From: an uncultured Porphyromonas sp.
GTDB lineage: Bacteria > Bacteroidota > Bacteroidia > Bacteroidales > Porphyromonadaceae
NCBI GenBank assembly: GCA_900539765.1
Contig: UQDF01000004.1
Span: forward strand, 1-56,690
Direction of reading: 5' to 3'
Length of the DNA: 56,690 nt
The notes under the pieces were generated by a model. The model did not search any database. It was not told the origin of the DNA and was given only the letters and a program-made list of their open reading frames with translations. Positions 25,568 through 33,992 of this stretch are shown one piece after another. Position 1 is the first letter of the stretch. Each line of letters starts with the position of its first letter. Both the position numbers and the translations under genes were made by a program.

Positions 25568-26335
25568 CTAAGGCTTCATCTGCTCCTTGATCAGGAGGAA
25601 CTGACGCTTTGTGTCTCGCGAGAAGTCCGCTTGCAATAGCCAGCTGAGGTAGCCTGGCTCTTCTCGCAAGACTGTCTCGACAGAGCGCCCCTTGTGCTTG
25701 CCAAAGTTAAAAACTGGCACATCGTTATCGTCTAGCACAATGCGCCCCGCAAGGTCTACATTGCGATGATAAGTGGTTAGGTCAGACAGATCCTTGACAC
25801 TGTGTGGCAGTGCATCGCCATACTTCTCCAGCTGAGCCAGTAGCACATCGAGCGTAGCGATCGTGTCCGCCTCAGCTCCGTGCGCTCCGATATGCTCACG
25901 ATGACAGTAGAAGCGCACAGCCCCCTCGAGCGTCCGTGGCTCCATCTTGTGAAAGATCGTCTGCACGTCTATGTGCTGCCTAGAGAGCAGATCCACCTCC
26001 ACGCCAGCACGGAGGAACTCCTCCCCCAGCATCGGTAGGTCAAAGCGCTGCGAATTGTAGCCCGCCAGGTCGCACCCATCGATCAGCTCCGCTAAGCTCT
26101 TAGCACAAGCTCTAAAGGGAGGACAGTCACGCACATCCTCGTCCGTGATGCCATGTATCGCCGTACTCTCGGCTGGGATAGGCATCTCCGGGTTGAAGCG
26201 TCGTGTCCGTACGATCCGCTCTCCATCGGGCATCAGCTTCAGAATGGTCAGCTCGACGATGCGGTCATTCGTAATATCCAGTCCCGTAGCCTCTATGTCA
26301 AAGACCACTAGCGGACGATCCAGTTGTAGCGTCAT
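25568..26335 (-). CDS. DnaQ-like 3'-5' exonuclease
   Basis: DEDDh exonuclease, probably the proofreading epsilon-type subunit or a stand-alone exonuclease. 255 residues: exo I FDIEATGLD (two acidic ligands), exo II GYNSQRFDLPML, exo III HGAEADTIAT with catalytic His and the final Asp. A C-terminal extension (about 195-255, VPVFNFGKHKGRSVETVL then YLSWLLQADF) is the small module often attached to DnaQ-like proteins in Bacteroidota. It is directly downstream of dnaN, which fits a replication role. Confidence 0.9.
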   Translation of the reverse strand: MTLQLDRPLVVFDIEATGLDITNDRIVELTILKLMPDGERIVRTRRFNPEMPIPAESTAIHGITDEDVRDCPPFRACAKSLAELIDGCDLAGYNSQRFDLPMLGEEFLRAGVEVDLLSRQHIDVQTIFHKMEPRTLEGAVRFYCHREHIGAHGAEADTIATLDVLLAQLEKYGDALPHSVKDLSDLTTYHRNVDLAGRIVLDDNDVPVFNFGKHKGRSVETVLREEPGYLSWLLQADFSRDTKRQFLLIKEQMKP

Positions 26336-26355
26336 AACTTATCGATTCGGTGTTC

Positions 26356-27564
26356 TTAGATACGTACGGGAGCTGTGATACCTCGCAGGTCCGTTTGATC
26401 AGCCACCTTGGTCGGTGTGATCATGATCGGCTGCGTAGCATTGGTAATGTGTAGCTGCAAGCTCTCCGCATTGAACGCCTTGAGGAACTTGATGAAGGTG
26501 TTCGTCTTGAAGGTAATCTGCATCCCCTCCATCTGCTCGGGATAGTCCACGGGGATACGCTCCTCGACATCGACCCCAGGCGTATTAGCGCCCTGTGCGT
26601 AGAAGCCTCCCTTCATCACCATCGCATGCTCCTCGAAGGTGATACAGAGCAGGCTCGAGTCAGCACCCAGCCCCACGATATTGCTCAGATAGTTGACACG
26701 AGTCGTGGCACGCTGCAAGACTTGTCCGTCGATCTCAATCATATAGGTCATCGCATCAGGGAGTAGCCCGTTGTAGTTGGGGAAGTCTAGCACACTCACC
26801 TGCGAGACCACATTGTAAGTGCCAAAGCGCACCTCCACCTGCTTATTGTTGAAGATCACAAGCGCCTCCTCATTGGCAAAGTTCGGTAGGATAGACTGTA
26901 GGAAGCTAGAGACCTTGATCGGGAGTGTGAAGCTCGGATCCCTCAGCGAAGCTTGTGCTACCTCGCCCTCCTTCTCGACGATCCGTGCATCGTAGTCTAT
27001 GTAGCGTACGAGCTGTACATTGTCCGTTGCGCAGAGCTCCAGACGATCCGTAAGCATGACAAAGTGCACGCCATGCAGCTGCTCACGTGATGTGTCGGGA
27101 TAGGCGGCCGGCAGGACAGCCGAGATACCAGCCAGGAGGCTAGAGCTATTCATACTCATCATAGCCGCCCCCTCTGTATCCTCAGGAGACTCTCTAGAGA
27201 CGTAGAGATCCGCATCGCCAATGGGTATGTCTAGGTATCCTGTCGAGTGAATCAGATGGATAAAGCGTGCACCCTCCTCCGTCGTCTGCATCTCCATCGT
27301 CAGGGGCTGTACGGGCAGCGACTTGATATAGTCCAGTAGTGGTGTGGGAGCTATCAGAAAGCGCATCCCGCCATCACACTCCAGCGGAGCGATCACACCA
27401 GCCGAACGCATCATCGTATCGCCTCCCGTCACGGAGATCCGCTCAGGAGTCACCTCAAAGAGGTAGTTGGCCAGCGCTGGCATAGAGATATTGCTCGCAG
27501 GGACAAGGCGCCCTACATTTTGCAAGAGCGTGGAGAGCTCGTTGCTATTGACGGTAAACTTCAT
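26356..27564 (-). CDS. dnaN: DNA polymerase III beta sliding clamp
   Basis: Ring-shaped processivity clamp of the replicase. At 402 residues it is longer than the about 370 of most homologues; the extra residues are in the second domain and linker. The start MKFTVNSNELSTLLQNVGRLVP is classic, and the end carries the hydrophobic partner-binding region and PIMITPTK near the C-terminus. It is first in a seven-gene minus-strand operon and lies far from any dnaA in view, as is usual in this phylum. Confidence 0.94.
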   Translation of the reverse strand: MKFTVNSNELSTLLQNVGRLVPASNISMPALANYLFEVTPERISVTGGDTMMRSAGVIAPLECDGGMRFLIAPTPLLDYIKSLPVQPLTMEMQTTEEGARFIHLIHSTGYLDIPIGDADLYVSRESPEDTEGAAMMSMNSSSLLAGISAVLPAAYPDTSREQLHGVHFVMLTDRLELCATDNVQLVRYIDYDARIVEKEGEVAQASLRDPSFTLPIKVSSFLQSILPNFANEEALVIFNNKQVEVRFGTYNVVSQVSVLDFPNYNGLLPDAMTYMIEIDGQVLQRATTRVNYLSNIVGLGADSSLLCITFEEHAMVMKGGFYAQGANTPGVDVEERIPVDYPEQMEGMQITFKTNTFIKFLKAFNAESLQLHITNATQPIMITPTKVADQTDLRGITAPVRI

Positions 27565-27592
27565 ATGTGATTCCTATCTGCTGATTATACCA

Positions 27593-27600
27593 CAAAGATA
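27593..27600 (-). promoter_or_regulatory. -7 box of the dnaN operon
   Basis: Minus-strand TATCTTTG, 28 nt upstream of the dnaN ATG. Confidence 0.65.
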
Positions 27601-27674
27601 ATAAAAACTCTCCCCACAGCAAAGTGGCGAAGAGCAGACAGACCGACAGATCATCGTGAGAGCCTTGAGGGATA

Positions 27675-27836
27675 GCCACGTGGAGAATTTGAAATTCCCA
27701 CGTGACTATTTTTTATTCTCCACGTGGCGGCGAAACGATTCCTCCGAAGTTTCATTTGATTCCTCCGAAGTTTTATTTCTCGCCTACGTGGAGAATTTTC
27801 TTTTTCCACGTGGAGATTTGAGAATCGCCACGTAGC
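27675..27836 (+). repeat. R1 element, copy B
   Basis: About 162 bp in the divergent dnaN/dehydrogenase gap, same orientation and order as copy A. Hairpin 1 (CCACGTGG at 27676 to CCCACGTG at about 27698) has inner arms GAATTT/AAATTC. The loop of the large stem carries the GATTCCTCCGAAGTTT motif twice, 22 nt apart. It ends with CCACGTAG at 27829. Confidence 0.9.
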
Positions 27837-27887
27837 AAATGAATCGGAGCTATCGGAATCATCGGAAAGAATCGAAACAATCGAAAC

Positions 27888-27933
27888 TCTAATCTCTAAC
27901 TTCTAACCTCTAATCTCTAACCTCTAACTTCTT
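27888..27933 (+). repeat. R3 array upstream of the dehydrogenase promoter
   Basis: About six imperfect units of the TCTAAYCTC type. It stops about six bases before the -7 box at 27939 and so occupies the place of the -33 region. Confidence 0.8.
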
Positions 27934-27938
27934 TTTCG

Positions 27939-27946
27939 TATCTTTG
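27939..27946 (+). promoter_or_regulatory. -7 box of the carboxynorspermidine dehydrogenase gene
   Basis: TATCTTTG, about 100 nt upstream of the ATG, immediately behind the R3 array. Confidence 0.65.
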
Positions 27947-28046
27947 GCAAGACAAAGTAGCTATGACGCATAAGCAGCCGCAAAGGGTGCCAGCGTAGCT
28001 ACCTTAGACCTCATGAATCTCTAACGCTTTTAACTATACTACCTCT

Positions 28047-29246
28047 ATGACAAGAGTGATCATCATCGGAGCTGGTGGCGTAGGCACCGTAGTAGCTCAC
28101 AAGGTGGCTCAGAATGCTGAGACCTTTACCGATATTATGCTGGCGAGCCGCACTAAGTCTAAGTGTGACGCTATCGCAGCACAGATACAAAACGTCAAGA
28201 TCCAGACCGCACAGGTGGATGCGGACGACGTAGAGCAGCTTGTGAAGCTCTTCGAGAGCTTCCGCCCAGACATCTGCATCAACGTCGCACTTCCCTACCA
28301 AGATCTCACCATCATGGAGGCGTGTCTCAAGGCAGGCGTCAACTACCTCGACACGGCAAACTACGAGCCCCTCGACGAGGCTAAGTATCAGTACAGCTGG
28401 CAGTGGGCTTACCACGACCGCTTTAAGGAGGCTGGACTGACCGCCGTCCTAGGGTGTGGCTTTGACCCAGGCGTGACCAGTATCTTCACCGCTTACGCTG
28501 CTAAGCACCACTTTGACGAGATACATTACCTCGACATCGTGGACTGCAATGGAGGTGACCACCACAAGGCGTTTGCAACCAACTTCAACCCAGAGATCAA
28601 TATCCGTGAGATCACCCAAAAGGGTAAGTACTACCACGAGGGCGAGTGGGTCGAGACGGAGCCTCAGGAGATACATCGTCCGCTGCACTACCCGGGCATC
28701 GGCGTACGCGAGTCTTACCTCCTCTACCATGAGGAGCTGGAGTCGCTCGTCAAGCACTTCCCCGCGATACGTCGGGCGCGCTTCTGGATGACCTTCGGTG
28801 AGGAGTATCTCAAGTACCTCGAGGTGATCCAAAACATTGGTATGGCTAGCATCGAGCCGATCAACTACAACGGACAGGAGATCGTGCCGATCCAATTCCT
28901 CAAGGCTGTCCTACCCAATCCTAAGGAGCTGGGCGAGAACTATACGGGCGAGACCTCTATCGGCTGCCGCATCCGTGGCGTCAAAGACGGCAAGGAGCGC
29001 ACCTACTATATATGGAACAACTGCTCCCACCAAGCAGCCTATCGTGAGACCGGCACGCAGGGTGTCAGCTACACGACGGGTGTCCCCGCTACGACGGGCG
29101 CTCTGATGCTCGCCAAGGGGCTGTGGGGTGGCGCTGGCGTTTTCAACGTCGAGCAGTTTGACCCAGATCCCTTCCTCGAGGAGGTAGCTCGTCAGGGACT
29201 GCCCTGGCATGAGTCCTTCGACATCGACATCGAGTTCGAGAAGTAA
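28047..29246 (+). CDS. Saccharopine dehydrogenase-like; probable carboxynorspermidine synthase
   Basis: A 399-residue NAD(P)H-dependent reductase: Rossmann start VIIIGAGGVGTVVAHKVA, the GVNYLDTANYEP and GCGFDPGVTSIF motifs, and the family-specific CNGGDHHKAFATNFNPEIN and YTTGVPATTGA segments. These fit the bacterial carboxynorspermidine/carboxyspermidine dehydrogenase branch, which joins aspartate semialdehyde and a diamine on the way to spermidine or norspermidine. A lysine-pathway saccharopine dehydrogenase role is the alternative. The partner decarboxylase is not in the window. It is monocistronic, with a convergent terminator behind it. Confidence 0.85.
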   Translation: MTRVIIIGAGGVGTVVAHKVAQNAETFTDIMLASRTKSKCDAIAAQIQNVKIQTAQVDADDVEQLVKLFESFRPDICINVALPYQDLTIMEACLKAGVNYLDTANYEPLDEAKYQYSWQWAYHDRFKEAGLTAVLGCGFDPGVTSIFTAYAAKHHFDEIHYLDIVDCNGGDHHKAFATNFNPEINIREITQKGKYYHEGEWVETEPQEIHRPLHYPGIGVRESYLLYHEELESLVKHFPAIRRARFWMTFGEEYLKYLEVIQNIGMASIEPINYNGQEIVPIQFLKAVLPNPKELGENYTGETSIGCRIRGVKDGKERTYYIWNNCSHQAAYRETGTQGVSYTTGVPATTGALMLAKGLWGGAGVFNVEQFDPDPFLEEVARQGLPWHESFDIDIEFEK

Positions 29247-29265
29247 AGCTCATATCTAAGCAAAA

Positions 29266-29307
29266 CAAAGGCGCATAGCTCTTCGTGAACTATGCGCCTT
29301 TGCTGTT
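29266..29307. terminator. Bidirectional terminator between the dehydrogenase and glgB
   Basis: 13-bp stem CAAAGGCGCATAG / CTATGCGCCTTTG; T run on the plus side (GTTTTT) and an A-rich left flank giving T on the minus side. It serves both convergent genes. Confidence 0.85.
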
Positions 29308-29322
29308 TTTACGAAAGGGCTA

Positions 29323-31365
29323 CTACCGCTTGCGCTGGTAGACTTGCGCTGAGCGGGAGGGCAGATAGAGTCGTAGCTCGGTGCCACCCTCGGCAGCGGT
29401 GCGGGTGTGGTGCGTGACGCTGGCATCGATACGTCCGAAGCCACCGCAGGCGACCGCATCGCTGTCGAGGAGCAGCGCATACTGCCCCGCTGGCACGCCC
29501 TCGATGGGGTAGTCGACGTAGCTCTCCGTGGGGCTAAAGTTGAAGGCAAAGAGGTACCCATCTCCTCGCATAAAGACGATAACCTGTCGCTCCGTGTGGC
29601 TGTGGTAGCAGTAGTCCGAGAGTTCTGCAAAGCGGGGCGTCAGGCTGCAGAGCGAGAGCATCCCTTTGTCAAAGTGCGCTAGCTGCTTGTAGCGCAGTAA
29701 GTCATTGTCCCGCAGTGACCACTGACGACGAGCGTACTGGTAAGAGTAACCATTGCCCTCACGAGGGAAGTCGATCCACTCGGGGTGACCAAACTCATTG
29801 CCCATAAAGGTGAGATAACCACCGCACATGGTGGCGAAGGTCATCAGACGGATCATATTGCAGAGCGCTATGCCACGCATCACCCGATCGTTGTAGTCGC
29901 TCTGCTGCATGTGCCAGTACATGTCGCTGTCGATGAGTCGGAAGATGATGGTCTTGTCTCCGACGAGTGCCTGATCATGGCTCTCAGCGTAGGAGACCGT
30001 TCGCTCCGTAGGACGGTGATTGCGCAGTTCGTACCACATATTCTCTGGATTCCACGCTTCGTCGGGTTGCTCTTTGATTAGCTTGATCCAGTAGTCTGGC
30101 ACATTCATCGCCAGGCGGTAGTCAAAGCCGTACCCGCCGAAGGCTTGGCCCTCGCACAGTCCTGGCAGTCCGCTCACCTCCTCGGCGATGGTAGTCGCTG
30201 CGGGCTTGACAGCGTGGATCAGTTCGTTGGCGAGCGTCAGATAGGTCAGCGCATCTCGGTCTACATTACCATCGTAGTAGTCCGCATAAGTGAGGAAAGG
30301 TCTCCCCAAGCCGTGATCCTCGTAAAGCATCGAGGTGACCCCGTCGAAGCGGAAGCCATCGAAGCCATACTCCGTAAGCCAGTAGTGGCAATTGGAGAGG
30401 AGGTAGTGGACCACCTCGCCACGGCCGTAGTCGAAGCAGAGCGAGTCCCACTGCGGGTGCTCCCCTCGGCTCCCTTCGTGAAAGAAGAGCGTCCGCGTGC
30501 CGTCGTAGCGAGCCAAGCCCTCAGCTTCGTTGCGCACGGCATGCGAGTGAACTAAGTCCATAATGACGTAAAGCCCCAAAGCGTGCGCCTCATCGACCAG
30601 GCGCTTGAGGTCGTCGGGCGTACCGAAGCGACTGGATGGTGCGAAGAAGTTGGAGACGTGGTAGCCGTACGAGCCATAGTACGGGTGCTCCTGCACCGCC
30701 ATAATCTGGAGCGTGTTGTAACCCGCCGAGACGATGTAAGGCAGTCGCTCCGTGCGAAACTGCTCGTAGCTCGCCACGCCCATCTCCTCGCCACTCATCC
30801 CTATGTGGCACTCATAGATGAGCAAGGTATCGGGACGCTCAGGTGCTGGCGCCTGCATTAGGTACGGCTCTTCGGGCGCCCAGACACGAGCGCAGAAGCT
30901 GTAGTCATGCGGGTCCTGCACCACATAATGGGCGTAGGCTGGGATGCGCTCTAGCTCCTCATCATCGGTGCAGAAGAGTAGCTTGTAGTAGTCTAGATGG
31001 TGTAGCGCTGTGGCGGGTAGCTCGAGGAGCCACTCACCTGGTCGCTCCTCATTAGCAACATATCGATAGTTCGGATCTTGACGCCACTGATTCGCATCGC
31101 AGAGTAGGTAGACCGCCTGAGCCGCTGGCGCATATTCGCGCAAAGTCCAGCCCGTTTCTGTATGGTGCAACCCAAAGTAAAGGTGTCCGCACGCCCAGCT
31201 CGAGAGGCTTTGCGAGCCAACGAAGAGCTGCCGACGCGCTGCGATGTAGCTTTGCCACGCGGCGATCGTCTTATAGTAGGGCGCGAGCCACGGGTCTTGC
31301 TGCGCCCAGAGCGGCGTGTTCAGCTTTAGCTTCGCTTGGCGAGGAGTGCCTTTCTCACGTTTCAT
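29323..31365 (-). CDS. glgB: 1,4-alpha-glucan branching enzyme (GH13)
   Basis: Introduces alpha-1,6 branches into glycogen-like glucan. 680 residues: N-terminal CBM48 (about 60-155), GH13 barrel (about 175-555) and C-terminal beta domain. Catalytic residues are intact: nucleophile Asp341 in GFRFDGVTSM, acid/base Glu395 in TIAEEVSG, and the transition-state Asp464 in AESHDQALVGDK. The form resembles the GH13_8 type of eukaryotes and Bacteroidota. Its start overlaps the antiporter stop by 4 nt, so it is translated from the same transcript. No glgA or glgC lies in the window. Confidence 0.95.
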   Translation of the reverse strand: MKREKGTPRQAKLKLNTPLWAQQDPWLAPYYKTIAAWQSYIAARRQLFVGSQSLSSWACGHLYFGLHHTETGWTLREYAPAAQAVYLLCDANQWRQDPNYRYVANEERPGEWLLELPATALHHLDYYKLLFCTDDEELERIPAYAHYVVQDPHDYSFCARVWAPEEPYLMQAPAPERPDTLLIYECHIGMSGEEMGVASYEQFRTERLPYIVSAGYNTLQIMAVQEHPYYGSYGYHVSNFFAPSSRFGTPDDLKRLVDEAHALGLYVIMDLVHSHAVRNEAEGLARYDGTRTLFFHEGSRGEHPQWDSLCFDYGRGEVVHYLLSNCHYWLTEYGFDGFRFDGVTSMLYEDHGLGRPFLTYADYYDGNVDRDALTYLTLANELIHAVKPAATTIAEEVSGLPGLCEGQAFGGYGFDYRLAMNVPDYWIKLIKEQPDEAWNPENMWYELRNHRPTERTVSYAESHDQALVGDKTIIFRLIDSDMYWHMQQSDYNDRVMRGIALCNMIRLMTFATMCGGYLTFMGNEFGHPEWIDFPREGNGYSYQYARRQWSLRDNDLLRYKQLAHFDKGMLSLCSLTPRFAELSDYCYHSHTERQVIVFMRGDGYLFAFNFSPTESYVDYPIEGVPAGQYALLLDSDAVACGGFGRIDASVTHHTRTAAEGGTELRLYLPSRSAQVYQRKR

Positions 31366-33773
31366 AGTTCAGATGTTTTACCTAGGTAAGAGACGGCTCC
31401 CGTAGTGGGACGATGTATCGTCGGCAACTCGATGGTCGCCTCGTCAATGTCTAGAATGAAGTAAGAGGGTAGCTGCTGAAGCAACTCATGCTGTGCTGGC
31501 GTGAGGGTTGCCCACGCATCGTAAGCGATGAAGGCAAAGTCGTAAGCGCTCAGATCGACCTGCTCTGCAAAAGGCTCTCCGACCCACGACACACGATCCG
31601 CCAGCTCTGTCGTAAGCTTGGCAATATGTGACGAGAGTGGCATCAGCGTGATCGGACTATCGGCATGCTCCGTCACCTGCTCAGCGACGAGTAGTAGCTC
31701 TTGATCCTCAGGGCGCTGCATCAGTACGAGCGGATGCGCTATCGGCGTCTGACCATTGTCCACATAGATACCCACTGAGCAAGGCGCCTCATGAGCAAAG
31801 GTGTCGATAATCTCCTCAAAGGAGTGCGAGCTCTGCTCTTTCTTCGCTTGGCGGCGACGTCCAGTCACAACTTTCCACCGACGGGTTAGCTTATCGCTAT
31901 AAGCGACCAGGTCGCGGTCTTTCTTGTCTTGTGAGAGGTTGACACTCGCCCCGAGGAGGAGCAGATTGCTCTGGATATGATTAGCGTGCGAGAGAACCGC
32001 CTCAGGGACCGACTCCGCAATCTCATACTTACGCTCCACAGAGAGGTCTAGCTGCTTAGCCATCTCCATCGGTGCTGCAAAGCTACCGGCGTAGTAGTGA
32101 TCTGCATCGATGGTGCTAATATCCGTATCGGTAGTGACGTGCATCAGCGTACAAGCCACCTGTGGAGAGGTGCCACCACAGAGCCTATGGAAGAACTCTA
32201 AGAGCGTCACGCCCGTCTCGGCACGACCGAACGAGATGAGCACTTGACCTGTCGTATACTCCTGGCTTTGCGGTGTTTTCTTCTTTTTGAGGAGCCAGTC
32301 GATCAGCTGTAGTGTCGGAGCGGTCATGATCGTCGTCACGAGCGTCATCATCACGAGGATCGTGAAGAGGACCGGCGAGAGGACTCCCAGGTCCAGTCCG
32401 ATGCGCAGTACGACCAGCTCCATCAGCCCTCGGGTGTTCATATAAGCCCCTAGGTAAAGGCTTTCGCGGCGCTGTATGCCACAGCTTCGCGCTGCTAGGT
32501 AGGTGCCACCCATTTTGCCCACAACCGCTACAAGCGTACAGATCAGGAAGAGCCCCCACAGCTGAGGCGTATTGACCAAGCCCAGCTCTGTGCGCAAGCC
32601 TGAGCTAACGAAGAAGAGTGGCAGGAGCAGCAGGAGGGCGACATCCTCGACTTTCTCCTTGACAATCACGCGGAAGTCTAGGTTCTCTGGCATGACAAGC
32701 CCCAGCATGAAGGCACCAAAGAGGGCGTGCATACTCATGATCTCGGTGAAGTAGGCGCTCGCCATAAGGAGGATGAAGATGAGTCCCATAAGCGACTTGG
32801 AGAGTACCTCACGATGTCTCACGCGTCGCCCGAGGAGCCCGAAGAGTGGTCGCAGGATACCAAAGATGACCGCCAGATAGAGCGCGAGGAAGAGCATATT
32901 GTAGAGGGCACTCGTGAAGCTCCCCCCTTGGCTGACCGCCATAATGGCCGCCAGCATGAGCCACGCCACGATGTCTCCCATAGCTGCGGTCGAGAGCGCC
33001 AAGCGTCCTAGGTGACTATGCGAGAGCGAGCGCTCCTGGATGATACGCGCCAAGACGGGGAAGGCGGTGATGCTAAGCGAGATGCCCACAAAGAGGGAAA
33101 GCGACAAGAAGCTACTCCCCTCACTCAGCAGCTCAGGGCGACTGTAGAGCCCATAAGTAAGGACGATGCCCAGGATAAAGGGAAAGATGATCCCCGACTG
33201 ACTGATGATAAAAGCTTGCTGCGCCTGACCCTTGAGATCTTTCATACGCAGCTCCATACCGATGGTAAACATAAAGAGGATCAGTCCGAACTGACTGAGC
33301 AGCTCTAGATTGCCCAAGCTGTGCACAGGGAAGAGTGTCTCCATCGCTTCTGGCCATACGGCTCCCAACAAGCTCGGGCCGAGCAATATACCGGCAAGTA
33401 TCTCCCCGATGACCGTCGGCTGGTGCAGTCGTGCGAAGAGCCACCCCACGACACGTACCACGAGCAGGATGACGACCAACTGGATCAGCAGCATCCCTAT
33501 GTCTGAGGCGGCATGAGTGCGTACCGAAACGACAAACGATTGCCACGGTGAAGTCCCTCCCGCAGGCGAAAGGGTCGTAGCCCCCTGGGGTAGTGAAGTC
33601 CCCTCAGGAAGTTCGCTCAGGGACTCAGTCGTAGCTACAGGAGCCGTGACGAGAGCCTCCGAGGAGCCACTCATAGCCTGGTCAGTAGCAGCGACCCACC
33701 ACAAGAGCGCCACAAAGATGAGCATTAGCCCGCCGTAGACCCACCACGCTAGCTGTCGTTGATGTGTATTCAT
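31362..33773 (-). CDS. CPA2-family cation:proton antiporter with C-terminal cytosolic domain
   Basis: An 803-residue inner-membrane protein. It starts with a membrane segment (about 11-28) and a 60-residue Ser/Thr/Pro-rich linker, then the Na+/H+ exchanger domain of KefB/NapA type (about 95-480, about 12 segments; GEILAGILLGPSLLG, FGLILFMFTIGMELR, LARIIQERSLSHSHLGRLAL and AMGDIVAWLMLA). A soluble C-terminal half (about 500-803) has a universal-stress-like fold pattern (LISFGRAETGVTLLEF, NLLLLGASVN). The ion could be K+ or Na+. It is translationally coupled to glgB. Confidence 0.88.
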   Translation of the reverse strand: MNTHQRQLAWWVYGGLMLIFVALLWWVAATDQAMSGSSEALVTAPVATTESLSELPEGTSLPQGATTLSPAGGTSPWQSFVVSVRTHAASDIGMLLIQLVVILLVVRVVGWLFARLHQPTVIGEILAGILLGPSLLGAVWPEAMETLFPVHSLGNLELLSQFGLILFMFTIGMELRMKDLKGQAQQAFIISQSGIIFPFILGIVLTYGLYSRPELLSEGSSFLSLSLFVGISLSITAFPVLARIIQERSLSHSHLGRLALSTAAMGDIVAWLMLAAIMAVSQGGSFTSALYNMLFLALYLAVIFGILRPLFGLLGRRVRHREVLSKSLMGLIFILLMASAYFTEIMSMHALFGAFMLGLVMPENLDFRVIVKEKVEDVALLLLLPLFFVSSGLRTELGLVNTPQLWGLFLICTLVAVVGKMGGTYLAARSCGIQRRESLYLGAYMNTRGLMELVVLRIGLDLGVLSPVLFTILVMMTLVTTIMTAPTLQLIDWLLKKKKTPQSQEYTTGQVLISFGRAETGVTLLEFFHRLCGGTSPQVACTLMHVTTDTDISTIDADHYYAGSFAAPMEMAKQLDLSVERKYEIAESVPEAVLSHANHIQSNLLLLGASVNLSQDKKDRDLVAYSDKLTRRWKVVTGRRRQAKKEQSSHSFEEIIDTFAHEAPCSVGIYVDNGQTPIAHPLVLMQRPEDQELLLVAEQVTEHADSPITLMPLSSHIAKLTTELADRVSWVGEPFAEQVDLSAYDFAFIAYDAWATLTPAQHELLQQLPSYFILDIDEATIELPTIHRPTTGAVSYLGKTSEL

Positions 33774-33845
33774 TTAGGATACGCCTATTTCGTTATGCAG
33801 TAAATGTAGCGACAAGACCACACGAGCAGTCTCCGTCTTGTGGAA

Positions 33846-33853
33846 CAAAGATA
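33846..33853 (-). promoter_or_regulatory. -7 box of the antiporter-glgB operon
   Basis: Minus-strand TATCTTTG, 72 nt upstream of the antiporter ATG. Confidence 0.6.
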
Positions 33854-33881
33854 CGAAAACAGAGCTGTCCGATGAATGGCC

Positions 33882-33913
33882 CCTCCCTTGGAACCGAAAA
33901 GTTCCAAGAGAGG
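33882..33913 (-). terminator. Hairpin after the pyrE-porin operon
   Basis: 13-bp arms CCTCCCTTGGAAC / GTTCCAAGAGAGG with one mismatch and a 6-nt loop, 80 nt past the porin stop. It lacks a T run on the minus strand. Confidence 0.5.
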
Positions 33914-33992
33914 AACCAACTTTGAAACTCGTATCTACTACAAAGAGAGCACGATACAAAGCAGGGCGTCGTCTCGATTCTTTACGTGGATA

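Noticed and set aside
27675..27933. CRISPR array
   Set aside because: The CACGTG units and R3 units are unevenly spaced, the repeats are too short or nested, and there are no unique spacers or cas genes.
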